Assembly (NCBI GenBank): GCA_022829145.1
Contig: CM040750.1
Location: 5,642,255 to 5,706,254 of the forward strand
Source of the DNA: Albula goreensis
Lineage: Eukaryota > Chordata > Actinopteri > Albuliformes > Albulidae
Length of the DNA: 64,000 nt
Direction: 5' to 3'
The notes under the pieces were generated by a model, which was given only the letters and a program-made list of their open reading frames with translations, ran no database searches and was not told the DNA's origin. How positions within the stretch are numbered: the first letter of the stretch is position 1; every line of letters begins with the position of its first letter. Of this stretch, positions 13,034 through 23,325 are shown in pieces. Made by a program: the position numbers and the translations under genes.

Positions 13034-13051
13034 AATTCACTCCTGGTACCA
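13034..13051 (-). promoter_or_regulatory. Primer binding site
   Basis: Directly inside the 5' LTR the minus strand reads TGGTACCAGGAGTGAAT. It starts with TGG, as expected for complementarity to a tRNA CCA 3' end. I could not assign the primer tRNA from memory; it does not match the initiator-Met or Lys3 primer sequences I know. Confidence 0.7.
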
Positions 13052-13190
13052 TGTAATGACTTGTAGTCAGGCGGAATGCAGTTTCAAAGAGCGCGTTTAT
13101 TTTACTTGTTTTGTGGTTATCATTTACAGCAGGGTCAATAGGATCAAAACGTCACAGCGCCAACTACAGGCAAAGCTGTGTATCAGTACA
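13052..13190 (-). repeat. 5' LTR of the gypsy element (139 bp)
   Basis: Read on the minus strand it begins TGTACTGATACACA and ends AGTCATTACA. It holds an AATAAA on the minus strand that could serve as a poly(A) signal. It is 15 bp longer than its partner at 8,580-8,703 and otherwise differs by about eight changes, which suggests a moderately old insertion. Confidence 0.9.
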
Positions 13191-13195
13191 GGCTA

Positions 13196-14011
13196 CACAT
13201 ATTTGTCCAAGCATGCTCATGAAAATCACAAGTTTTGTCAATGCCATTCTACATAATGTTAATAATACACTTTTCATCCAATTTGTAAACATGAATCTCA
13301 AAACAATTTGTTTTGCAGCCTTGTCACTGAAGATGAAGAGCAGGTATTTCATGTAAAGTTTTTTGTGGACATACTGCCTATCCCATTGACCGATCGAGAA
13401 CCAAAAACATACGGGTGGACATAGAATTTCATGGACTTTTTATGACATGCTCGTTCAAAAAGTGCTTCTGAAAGGATAGGCATTAAATCATCAAAACGCT
13501 GTTACAATTATACAACGTGAAATGGGATCTGACCGCCTGACAAATGACAAAACTATGGCCAAATACATCACACTAACTCCATCCCTCCATGATTTTGGCG
13601 CAAGAAGGAGAAAGGAGTCATACTGCGAGTGAGCTTTGTAAGTTGTTCTCCCCCGCCCCCCACCATTCACTGTAGAATGTTGTTGCTACCGACCGATTTG
13701 AACTACAAGATCAACTACTGTACTTCTAATGTCCAAATGAAAACAGTTTTTCTTCAGTTTGCCTCTGTAACCCAGGTGATCATATGAGAATTCAGATTCT
13801 CTGCTGAAATTGTGTTGTGACATAAGGAAGACCTTGTACGTCATAATTCTCAGAATTTTATATTTTTGAGTAAATTATTCACCATTCGTATTTGTACTTC
13901 ATTACACTGAGAGCTAGCGTTATTACAAGATTATATTTGTTTAGATTTATATTTGTTTGTCTATATTTTTGAAGAAATTTGTCTTTTTTGTCTTGTGTTT
14001 TGTGTGTCAAC
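13196..14011. other. Non-coding stretch upstream of the coiled-coil gene
   Basis: There is no conserved ORF. It may include the promoter and 5' UTR of the plus-strand gene that follows, but I see no clear TATA box or initiator. Confidence 0.4.
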
Positions 14012-16577
14012 ATGCCACCCAATTCATTTTTGAATGGGTGGCTTTGTCTTTTGGTAGTGCGTTTATCTATTGGCATCTTTGGTAATGGTAAGTGGATTCA
14101 TGAATTTGTTAGCATTTTTACTCAGCTCTGTTAGTTCTATGCTATTAGCTCTTTTCTAGATGTGAAAACTTAACATTACACCTCAAGTATACAGTTTGCA
14201 GACAACAGTATATTCAAATATACACTGTAGATACACTATAGGTTGTATCAACCCCTCCCTGCCAGATATACTCTATCCATTTCACATTTTAATGTGTATT
14301 TATTGAACTGAAGCTGACTCATATACAGTAGATGCTGCTACATACAAATTATTAAACATTTTTTTGCATACGATAAACCTCCTGCATTTTCCTGCACAGA
14401 TTTTTTCTCATAAAGACTGTAAAGTACAATATTTGTTATGTAAATCATTATAAGATGCTGGTTGCTTAATTGTGATGTACGGATTTATCTGTAATCAGTG
14501 ATTTCTTATTTTCCCCAGTACTGAACTGTGAGGGAATGACAGTCCATTGCAGAAAATATCGTCGGACTGAACAGCTTTTTTGGCCATATTCGGACATGGT
14601 AAATTACATCTCTGCTTGATTTTGTAAAGCATGCTTATATTTATATTATATTGGCCCTGTTCTTGATTATGGCAGTCTTGATGGCAGTAGTGACTGTATA
14701 ATTTTTTAAATTATTTAGTGTCTGTAGATTTTGTGTCTGTTCTTCACCAGTTTCTGCAAGAAGCTATGTCATTTGTCTTGACCATAATTTTTCTCTTTCT
14801 CCCATCTGTTGCCTGTAGGTTAAATGGAGGATAAACCAATGTAAGTTCACTTATTTTGACTACATTACTCATTTGTATGGCTCTTTATGATGTATATAAA
14901 CTTGTATTTTCATGACTGATACTTGTATTGTAGTATAATGATTGATTTATAACAAGGTTTGCTGTTATTTTTTTTTTTACAGCAATCCAGAGGCTGACTG
15001 TAGAGAAAAACTTCCAGCTGAGTGAAAACATAAGTCTAATGAATCTTTGCTGTAGCTTGTGTGTAGGTATTAAGAAACCCTTCAACCACAACATTTCTTG
15101 CATTTATCAATTTTAGATAAAAGTCCTACAAAGCCAGCTAGAGGAGTCCAAAAAAGAAGTCTCTTCTACCAGAAAGAAATGTGCAGAGCTGGAGGTGAGA
15201 AGCTGAAATGAGCTAATTAGTTAAAATTTTCAATTTTGTGATATAACTGCATTTTATCAGAAAATCAACCCAATTCTGGATATTTGGTTGCAATTCAAAA
15301 CTAAGATAGACAAGTGCAGTTTCTATGAACAAATTGTATATTTCAAGGAATCACTTAAGGCCTACAAAGCAAGCATCCTAAGTACGATCACGGAGAAGCT
15401 TGGATCACGGTTAGCCTTGGAACAGGCCATAGAAAAATTCCTACATAAGACAGAAACTGTGGATCTTGCCATCAACTTGTTTCAGAAGATGAGAAATGCT
15501 CTACAGCAGTAAGTAGCCTAAGTTTGATAGTACAATGTGCTATGTCATATTTCTGAGCAACATATTTGTCCTTTGTATTTTCACAAAGTTAAAAAATAAT
15601 CACTTTATCATATGTCCTTTGCTTTTCTATTTTAGATTGAAGAACTGAGAGAACAGCTTAAAAAACAGAAAATGAGCTGTCTTCAACCACGACAGAAAAT
15701 GAAGAGCTGAAGGTGAGAAGAGGGTGAAATGGGCTGCTGTCATATCGGTTATTGGTGTTGTGTTGGTGGTATTGGAGTTACAGCTACACTCACAGTTGTG
15801 GTGTTTGAAATTGTCAAGTGTTTACCATGAAGCATGTTGTATTTTCATGTTTTCCTATTTGAAAAAGGAATCTGTCAGGGCCCAAACAATGATTGCCACT
15901 TCAACTGCTGAGATCAATGATGAACTGATGGCTTCCATCGCTCAGGAGAAGGAAAAACATGAAAATGAGATTGAAACCCTCAAAGACAAAGAAAATGATC
16001 TACAGCAGTAAGTATCTAGATGCTCTCATAGGAATGATAACATGCTTAAGAATCAAACACACATTGACATTAACTTATGAATATGAGCAGCAACAAATGG
16101 CTGGAAACAGTGAAAATACAATGCTTTCTCCAAAGTAAAACTCATGTTGAAGTTGCATTAGCAAATAACCAATAAGCAATCAAAAGCCTCAGTGGCACAG
16201 AGGATACAAAAAAACCCAAAGACTGGAGCGCAAATAACATAAGATAATAACATTTAAATATCGCTGAGGTCTCGTCTTTTCACAATTAGGCGATAATTAG
16301 CATAGCTAATTCCAGTAAAGCAAAGAGGATGGGAGGGGAGAAGACAATTTTACAAGGGGGATGTTTGTGGTCAAGATTTTTTTCCAAGGAGGATGGCATC
16401 CCCCCGCAACTTGAGCCCTGGTTGTACAGTTTAAGACTGCTGAAAACCCTTTGCTCTCTGTGTTCCAGGAGACTGGCTGAGGAGGAACTCAAAATATCTG
16501 AGGCAAAACAGCAATTTACTAAATACAAAGAGGAAATTCACAAAATAGTTACAGCGACAGGTTTTCCTGAAGTCTGA
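14012..16577 (+). CDS. Unrecognised multi-exon coiled-coil protein gene or captured gene fragment
   Basis: A phase-consistent exon chain can be read: E1 14,012-14,087; E2 14,519-14,598; E3 14,819-14,840; E4 14,983-15,062; E5 15,117-15,194; E6 15,261-15,508; then the last exon 16,469-16,577 with stop TGA at 16,575. Every junction has AG/GT and matching phase. E1 encodes a signal-peptide-like N-terminus, MPPNSFLNGWLCLLVVRLS. E2-E4 give a short Cys-containing segment. E5 (IKVLQSQLEESKKEVSSTRK) and the last exon (AEEELKISEAKQQFTKYKEE) are coiled-coil-like. An alternative exon E8 (15,868-16,007) has the same phases as E6. The predicted E5-E6 form is about 210 residues. I do not recognise the family, and more 3' exons are possible because GTAAGA follows the stop. 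It lies inside the Helentron-like bounds, so it may be captured. Confidence 0.5.
15636..15712 (+). pseudogene. Degenerate duplicate of the E5 coiled-coil exon
   Basis: The 77-nt stretch between TTTTAG and GTGAGA begins IEELREQLKK and resembles E5 (15,117-15,194). It is one base short of E5's 78 nt in an A run near 15,659-15,665 and then hits an in-frame stop. It cannot be joined to E6 either, because the phases clash. It looks like a tandem-duplicated exon that died. Confidence 0.5.
15868..16007 (+). CDS. Alternative coiled-coil exon (E8) of the plus-strand gene
   Basis: This 140-nt exon candidate starts in phase 0 after AAAAAG and ends in phase 2 before GTAAGT. It encodes a charged helix including MASIAQEKEKHENEIETLKD. 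Like E6 it ends with CTACAGCA before GTAAGT. E5 to E8 to the last exon is as frame-compatible as E5 to E6 to the last exon. The acceptor is weak, with a poor pyrimidine tract, so its start is uncertain. Confidence 0.4.
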
Positions 16578-17133
16578 GGTAAGAAGACTCACCCAACAGT
16601 AATAATAATAGGGGCACAGCTGTTATAACATTTGCTTCATAAATGTCTGAATCCAGTGTAATTCTCATCATGAAAGACAAACAATCATGATCAGTAACAG
16701 GGTGTTCCACCCAGTTTTGCACAGTATTTGACAGCAAGTTTGTTGGAGACTCACAAGAGTCAGAGTTAGACATGGGTGTACGACATCGGTGAACTGAAAA
16801 GGTGTCCGACATAGGTGTACCACACAGGTGAACTGAAAAGGGGTCTGGCATGTCTGTGCGACAAGAGTTTGAAAATGTTTGTTTGGCCTTGGGATAGGGA
16901 GGTGGCCCAACCCCCGACGAGTTTGTTTTGGCCTTGGGATAGGGAGGTGGCCCAACCCCCGACGAGTTTGTTTTGGCCTTGGGATAGGGAGGTGGCCCAA
17001 CCCCCGACGAGTTTTTGGCTTTTTTTTCACGAGGAAGTATAACCTCGGCAGTGGACCCCTGGTCCTCTGCAGCACACCCCGGGTCAGCCAACCTTCGCTT
17101 GGCTGCCTGGGATCTTCGGCTGGGCCGTGGCAT
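16549..17133 (-). CDS. Minus-strand coding exon candidate with 15-residue repeats
   Basis: On the minus strand an ATG at 17,133 follows directly after the acceptor-like TGTGTGTTGCAG, so this reads as a coding exon behind a 5' UTR intron. It opens with a strongly basic segment, MPRPSRRSQAAKRRLADPG, then a low-complexity part with three copies of NSSGVGPPPYPKAKT, then a Ser/Thr/Cys-rich part. The frame stays open to 16,549 (194 codons). A strong donor GTGAGT (16,587-16,592) would end the exon at 16,593, before it overlaps the last exon of the plus-strand gene. I do not recognise the protein. The basic N-terminus suggests nuclear or nucleic-acid-binding, but that is only inference. Confidence 0.4.
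   Translation of the reverse strand: MPRPSRRSQAAKRRLADPGCAAEDQGSTAEVILPREKKAKNSSGVGPPPYPKAKTNSSGVGPPPYPKAKTNSSGVGPPPYPKAKQTFSNSCRTDMPDPFSVHLCGTPMSDTFSVHRCRTPMSNSDSCESPTNLLSNTVQNWVEHPVTDHDCLSFMMRITLDSDIYEANVITAVPLLLLLLGESSYLRLQENLSL
16877..17010. repeat. 45-bp tandem repeat, three copies
   Basis: The units lie at 16,877-16,920 (44 bp), 16,921-16,965 and 16,966-17,010, nearly identical and each containing GGGATAGGGAGGTGGCCCAA. The 45-bp period keeps all reading frames open, which is why ORFs appear on both strands. On the minus strand it encodes the 15-residue repeat of the exon at 16,549-17,133. Confidence 0.9.
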
Positions 17134-17892
17134 CTGCAACACACACAGAAAACGCATGAGAAACAGTCAAGTCTAACATACCACTACTGCTTAACTATTT
17201 CATTCAATATTACATTGAAATCATTTCATATTGTACAGTCTTATAAACAGATATTGTGAAGACAGTGATGAACATATTTAGATCATAAAGATTCTCAAAC
17301 ACCAACCACTTCAATTACTTACATATCAAATATTTCACTTTATTCATACCACATACATTCAGATTCTAACTCTGTACAATATTTGTACACAGAGAAAAAA
17401 ACCTGCAGCCCCACTCCTGACTATGTGTAAGAATTAAGACTGATATTTAAAATATCTTCGACGTTATACTACCGTTTCACATTATCACACGTAATCATGA
17501 AAGTTCTGCACAAATATTACTGCTGACAATCTCCAAGACACTGACCACATGTTCTAACCTTTTCATTTATAAGACATATAATGTGAGATGGTCTTATGGA
17601 TAAAACAGGAAACACATCAACACCGTTAGTATAAATTACATAATCAAGAGCATGGAGCAGGAATGGGTACAGCACAGAATACCTCACCTATATGTTCTTG
17701 CTGTTAGAAATACTCCACTGAGTCCAATCTATTGCATATTACCCATAAGTACATTTTCCAGATATTTGGTATTTCACTAAAAACATTTACAAAACAGCAA
17801 TAACACTTTTGCCAGTACGACTCTCAATCTTGCTTTCCTTCATTGATACGCATGCATAAGCCACACCACATTCATCAATAACTTATGCTTAC

Positions 17893-17955
17893 CTTCACTG
17901 TAGCAGTCACAAATTCAATATCTGGATCAGAAAGAAGCCTCTCAATGCAAGGTTA
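17893..17955 (-). other. Candidate minus-strand exon resembling the duplicated leader exon
   Basis: The minus strand shows an acceptor-like GTGCAG and then, 63 nt later, the donor GTGAAG|GTAAGC. The exon contains TTCTGATCCAG and ends GTGAAG, the same features as the two leader exons at 19,466 and 20,688, so it may be a third, diverged copy. If translated, one frame reads ERLLSDPDIEFVTATVK after an in-frame stop. Coding status is unknown. Confidence 0.3.
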
Positions 17956-18162
17956 CTGCACAGATACACATCATGCAATTTCAAGTCAGACACAATACAT
18001 AGTTAGCTAGCCATTATTAAAATCCACAAATCATATTCCAATTTATTCTTACATATAAGTGCCATTTATATACACTTACAGGAAAAAAATGCCATTACTA
18101 TCAACTCCAGACACTTACAGGACTGTTGATTAAGATCAGAATAAAGACAAAACGTTACTTAC

Positions 18163-18201
18163 CCGACATGATAACTAAACTAGTTACACTTACTTAATCC
18201 A
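18163..18201 (-). other. Possible small minus-strand exon
   Basis: On the minus strand an acceptor-like TTTAAATCCTTAG is followed about 39 nt later by the strong donor CGG|GTAAGTAACG. This is splice-site evidence only; no reading frame can be defended. Confidence 0.2.
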
Positions 18202-19278
18202 CTAAGGATTTAAAAAATAAAACCTGTTGCTACTTCATAAATATTTGAGGCAAATTAAAAGCATAACGTTGCCAACATCATATTACCCGACATTAGCGCC
18301 GAGTTACGCAACACTAACGTTACCGATAACGGCTAATCTCTAGCCAAGCAATTGACCATAACCTCAGGACAAAACAATCTAACCTTAACCTTAATATATA
18401 ATATAAATAACCTACCATCACTCAAGTTTGCCTTACCATCCAATTTAGTTGAATTTAATGTGGAAGAAAGACCGCTCCAGCCTGGGCCAACTAGCTGGGG
18501 CCATTTCACCAGGGAATTTAATGCTCCAAATTAGGTATTCCCAAACTTCTTTTGCAAAAATAAAACAAAATCCATGGATCTGAAAAAATGGATTTTTGAA
18601 AATTGTATACTAATTGAAGCATTACACAGGCTTTCGGTTCCTTCTCCAACCTAGAAGGGCTGGTCATGCGTAGTTTAGAACAGCAAAAGGTCACCTAGGC
18701 AATCCATCATTCACTCTGAAGGGTTATATCATCCTGCATCCATTTTTATTCCTTTTCTTATTCTAAAGGCCATTCCCAGCCTACCTAAGGCCTGCCCCAA
18801 GAGGAGCAGAAAAAGGCCCTCCTTCTCCCCATAGTGTTAACATTAACTTGATCCTTGACATTAATATTTATTGGAAAATTGTCATCACATCAGAATCGTT
18901 ATTAAAAAATATATTGCCACCTAGAGTGTCTAGCAGTGAATTACATTCAGGTTCGCAAGTATGGGTTGGCTGCATTATTTCTAAACATGACTGTATTTTC
19001 CTAGTGTCCCAACATGCACCATTTTAAGTACATCTGCCATTGTTATGTTAGTTCAAGGGTAGGCCTGATCATACAATTTATGCTTCTACATTAACTTACA
19101 ACATAGAAGACCAACGAAATGATTAACACAATAACTTTACACTATAATGCTATGTTATTAAACAACATAGACATGAATGTTTTCTTCATTTGAGAAAGGA
19201 CTTAAAGGGAATAATAATGAGCAATGGCTAACAAATACAGCTTGGTAAAATAATCGCGTTTACTATGCATCGCTTTTA

Positions 19279-19588
19279 GCTAGTTGCTACCAGCTAGCCC
19301 ATTTCTAACTCGACGAAAAGACGAGGAAAACCAGCACCACTTCGACGGAAATGAAGATATACCATTCCTAACATGATTATCTAACTATTTTGAGAATTAT
19401 AAAGCACTTTTGAACAACTATGAGCTATGACGGTTTCCTACCAGAATGAACACAAGGCGACTTACCTTCACCGATGGCTGGATCAGAATGAACTAACGTT
19501 CACCTATGACGTGTAATGAGACTGCCGTTTAACAAAATATATTAAATTCATGATATTTCAGTATAAATATGATATCGCTTATATTTGT
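19279..19588 (-). repeat. Duplicated block, copy 1 (leader exon/promoter candidate)
   Basis: About 310 bp nearly identical to 20,497-20,819 in direct orientation, with only scattered substitutions and small indels. Both copies keep the minus-strand donor CGGTGAAG|GTAAGTCGCC (exon end at 19,466) and a CGTCATAGGTGAACG stretch just upstream of it. Conservation of the donor suggests that each copy carries a first exon with its promoter, read on the minus strand. Confidence 0.7.
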
Positions 19589-20496
19589 CATTTGCTAATA
19601 TGCTTTCATACAAGAGCTTCACATTACATTACTACATATAATTCAAGCATTATATCTATTAAAATAATGCATTTCAGGAGCTTCACATCATTCATCCATA
19701 CAAGTTAGGTTAGTTTTAGGATAAGTTTATTTTGTTTCGAAAAACTCCGGTGTGTCATTTGCTCTCACCAAAGTGTAACTGACTCAGACGTCAATCATCT
19801 TAAGATAATCTTAGCATGATATGTTGCTAACAGTTTACAGCTTAAGGTTTCTGGATGAAACTCGCGCTTGTGAAATTGAATGAACTTTAATACGTTCATC
19901 AATCTTCCCAAATAGGCTACTGCACAATCTCTGTATAACTGCATGCACCAAACCATAAAGTCAGTACTGTGACGGTACGGAACGATATACTTACACAGCC
20001 AACGTTAATACCACCAAAAGCGTTCAAATTTGCAAGTTTAAAAGTGTGCTTCCACCAAACTTTATATGCAGTTCAACATACAACGTGACTTCCATGCTAA
20101 CCGTTAACTAGCTTAAATGAAACGACAGCTGGACAATTTCAAACATAACACTATTTATACATTTTACTAAATAACAGGTGTAAATACATCGTGCTTTTGA
20201 ATCAAATCTATGCTTCAATAAACCCAACACGCTGCTAACAGATTAACACAGTGGTTTAAACTCTGGTAACATAGCCTCACCGAAGCTATCCCTTCTAGCT
20301 GCGACCTACATTCACTTAATTGTTAGGCGAGGGGTTGATTTGGTAACAAGACTTTCACTCAAGAACTTATCTTTACTACATTACTGTGTATAAATCAAGC
20401 CTTAAGTGTATTAAATAATGTATTTCGAGAACTTCACATCATTGATCGAAACACGTTAAAGACCCGGCGCCATTTTATTTCCATCCAGTGCAACAC

Positions 20497-20819
20497 GCTA
20501 GTTGCTACCAGCTAGCCCATTTCTAACTCGACGAAAAGACGAGGAAAACCAGCACCACTTCGACAGAAATGAAGATATACCATTCCTAACATGATTATCT
20601 AACTATTTTGAGAATTATACCGCACTTCTGAACAACTATGAGCTAATGACTGACGGTTTCCTACCAGAATGAACACAGGCGACTTACCTTCACCGATGGC
20701 TGGATCAGAATGAACTAACGTTCACCTATGACGTGTAATGACACTACCGTTTAACAACAATAAATCAATATATTAAATTAATCCTATTTCAGTATAAATA
20801 CGATATCACTTATATTTGT
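20497..20819 (-). repeat. Duplicated block, copy 2 (leader exon/promoter candidate)
   Basis: Direct-repeat partner of 19,279-19,588, offset by about 1.22 kb. The minus-strand donor is kept (exon end at 20,688). It is preceded on the plus strand by GACCCGGCGCCATTTTATTT. A second, weaker similarity (19,624-19,706 against 20,375-20,460, around CTTCACATCATT) shows that the duplication unit was larger or occurred more than once. Confidence 0.7.
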
Positions 20820-21129
20820 GTTCCACGATTTTATATAAATTTATACGGCTAATTAATTCTATTGAAATTAAAAACATTTCGAAGTTCAACAACCATCTAG
20901 GCTACTGCCAGTGGCATGGCGCCATCATGTGGTTGTGGATTATTTGATCCATTATTGATAAACTTCATAAACAAGTTGGTATTTCAGAAATGGATGATTC
21001 CATATGGTTGTGGATTAATTAATTATTGATACACTTACAAAACACATCGATTTTTTTAGAATTGGTTCATGCTGTATTTCTCCTTAAATATGAGCAATTC
21101 TGCATATTACATTTTTTTGTATATTAAAT

Positions 21130-21624
21130 TAAATTTGGTGTAAATCCATCCATAGGTGGCGCTATAGCACACAAATGTTCATAACACCTAAACCCATTGT
21201 CCGATCAACTTCAAACTTTGCAGGTTGCATGTTGGTCAAGGCTCCTATGGATATCTACAAGAGCAAGGTGATTGCTCACACAGGATGGCCAATATCAGCC
21301 AATCAAATTTTAGTAGCCATTATGCTAAAGTAGCAATCACCTATCTTCACGCAAAACTTTATGAGATGGTTAAGGATGTGACAAAGAGTGATCTATATGA
21401 AAATTTGTCTGATTGGCCTGATGGTGGCATTTTAACAAACCAAAGCGTCTTTTTGCCTATAAGTTTTGAACTGTTTGTGGTTTGCCTAATGAATATGATT
21501 CTTAAGACATAAACTTCCTATCAGTGCTTACAGTCACACTTTTAAAATGATCAGATCAATTTGCCATGGTGACTCTTAACCACTGGACTGCTTGGACCCC
21601 GTTGATCGCCGCTTGCGGCTACAT
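21130..21624 (+). repeat. Right end of Helentron-like fish repeat
   Basis: The body contains TAGGTGGCGCTATAGCACAC and GATTGGCCTGATGGTGGCAT, wording typical of this teleost repeat class. The 3' terminus is CTGCTTGGACCCC, a short spacer, and the hairpin GCCGCTTGCGGC. The left boundary is approximate. Confidence 0.65.
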
Positions 21625-21700
21625 TTATTATTATTATTATTGTTGTTGTTGTTGTTGTTGTTGTTGTTTTTGTTGTTGTCATTGTTATTGTTGTTGTTTT
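21624..21700. repeat. (ATT)n-(GTT)n microsatellite
   Basis: A trinucleotide run of ATT passes into GTT directly after the right end of the Helentron-like repeat. The left end at 6,078 also abuts ATT units, so an ATT-rich target is plausible. Confidence 0.85.
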
Positions 21701-23116
21701 ACCTGTTTTACTTATTAAAATACTTATTAATACTTTACTTTATCTAAAACAGAGGGTCAGTAAACATTTCTGGGATAACTCACCGGACTCACAACCAATA
21801 TGGCAAAGGTGGACATTTTAGCACAGCTCAGCTGAGATGGAAACTGAGAATATATGTAACCAATGGAATAATTACACAGTGGAATAATTACATGGACAGA
21901 TTGTGAGAGCCAGGTTGGGAACTGGGCCAGAACACAGGGGACCCCCCCACACATGACAGCCAGTCTCTAATGATTGCACTCAGCAAGAGACATGTTTGTT
22001 AATTGGCTGCATATTCAACAACATGAGCCCATCATTTCAACTTTTTGCTCTGGTTTTTATCTCAAGGTTTTAAATTGAAATTTTTGCCCTTTAGAGGATC
22101 GCCAACCAAGCATCAATCAAGCTAGCATATGAAAGGGCTACAGTCTGTTTTGGCCACAAAGTGAAAAATCGTTCCTGGTTTTCCATCAGATTTTAATTGC
22201 TTGCAGACTCCTTCCTTCCAGTAAGCTGTGGTTCAATAAATCCTTTTGTTTTTTCATTAGTAAAATGCATAAAATATTACATTTTATTGTTTAAAGTGAA
22301 AGGGGCCCCTGATTTCAGTACAAGAAGGGCAGTGATATCCCCTGTGCACTGCGCTGAATCTGAATCTGCCACAGTAGTGCTGACTGCGTGCTGACTGAAA
22401 GCTGGCCTCTCTGGGACATGCATGACTGGCCATTATAACACCTGGTGGTGTCAATCAGCTGGGTAGCCCTGCCTCATTGCTTACTCAGAGTGACACAGCT
22501 CTGGTCACTCAGGGCCCTGTGTCTGGCACCCTCCTGGTGTCTGATGGGTAAGACACGCTGCCCCCTGCTGCAGCGGAGGAGCTGTAGCAGCTTGTCTGGC
22601 ACAGTGAGAGATGCACCAGCAGCTGGCCCCAGCATGAGGAGGATGTGCTGTGATATCCAAGATTTATGGGGGATGTCATGGCAACGAGACAGGCTGCACA
22701 GTTTCTGCTGGGCTTTCACAACTGTAATAAAAATGGAGAGATAAAAAACGAAAGAAATTAAATGACGTGATGTATCTCACCCTCAGTAATCTTGAGACGC
22801 AAAATTCTCAACGTACATTTTCCAGAGAATCCATTCTTTTTAAAAGTGGTGCACAAAGGACATACATTTTCAGTTCAGTATTCTTTATCAATAAGATATA
22901 CTGTACATCTCTAAGTGGATGCTTCCTTAAAACATGCACAGCTATTGGACCTCCTAACTAACCACCCACACACAGTCTTGTATTAAAAGTGTATTTTCTC
23001 GTGAGTTTTAAACGGTCAGTATGTCTGTGTGGCGAAATATTTGAGCATAAAATACAAAATCAAGCAATCAAAGATTGTTAAAACAGCTGGAGGGATAGTA
23101 AGCTGCCATCAAAAGC

Positions 23117-23325
23117 AACTGGATGACCTGAACAACACAGTTGAACAGCACAGAAAAGCACTGGAGGACCTGTGCAGAACAGTTGTGCACAGTAAAGCAC
23201 TGGAGGACCTGTGCAGCACAGCCGTGCACAGAGAAGCACTGGAGGACCTGTGCAACACAGCCGTGTACAGAAAAGCACTGGGTGACCTTTAGAACACAGC
23301 TATGCATAGAAAGGCACTGGCAATC
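23117..23325. repeat. 39-bp minisatellite, about five copies
   Basis: The unit is AAGCACTGGAGGACCTGTGC followed by 19 more bases (39 in total). There are four clear copies and a diverged first copy. Because 39 is a multiple of three, several frames stay open. The plus frame reads KALEDLCSTAVHR repeatedly and looks coil-like, but there is no exon context. Confidence 0.85.

Larger units (their letters stand above)
8580..13190 (-). mobile_element. Ty3/gypsy LTR retrotransposon, complete structure but decayed coding
   Basis: Two short LTRs in direct orientation bound about 4.3 kb of gag-pol on the minus strand. The element is flanked by a perfect 5-bp target duplication, GGCTA (8,575-8,579 and 13,191-13,195). 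LTRs start TG and end CA. Domain order on the minus strand is gag capsid, CCHC zinc knuckle, aspartic protease, reverse transcriptase, RNase H, integrase; RNase H before integrase is the Ty3/gypsy order. Several frameshifts interrupt gag and pol, so it is not expected to be active. No envelope-like ORF is visible. The short LTRs and RT/RNase H wording suggest a Mag-like lineage, but that is a weak guess. It sits inside the Helentron-like bounds and so may be nested. Confidence 0.92.
17200..19278. other. AT-rich non-coding stretch
   Basis: Apart from the two candidate minus-strand exons listed inside it, I find no ORF longer than about 60 codons with any recognisable feature. It is probably intronic to the minus-strand transcription unit. 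Confidence 0.4.
6079..21624 (+). mobile_element. Candidate composite Helentron/Helitron2-like element (paired ends, nested cargo)
   Basis: The left end starts with GGGGTCCAAGCAG (6,079-6,091). The right end carries the exact 13-base inverse CTGCTTGGACCCC (21,588-21,600), followed by about 24 further bases that include the hairpin GCCGC-TT-GCGGC (21,608-21,619). One terminal and one subterminal inverted repeat plus a 3' hairpin is the asymmetric-TIR layout described for Helitron2/Helentron elements. Sequence inside both ends shares family-like wording such as GGCCTGATGGTGGC. Both ends abut ATT-rich DNA. Inferred, not shown: that the two ends belong to one 15.5-kb insertion rather than to two truncated copies. 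No Rep-helicase ORF is visible, so any such element is non-autonomous. The interior holds a gypsy insertion and two gene-like units. Confidence 0.4.

Noticed and set aside
22445-22744. Overlapping ORFs on both strands near 22.5 kb
   Set aside because: GC-richer sequence gives open frames on both strands. There is no motif or exon structure in either.
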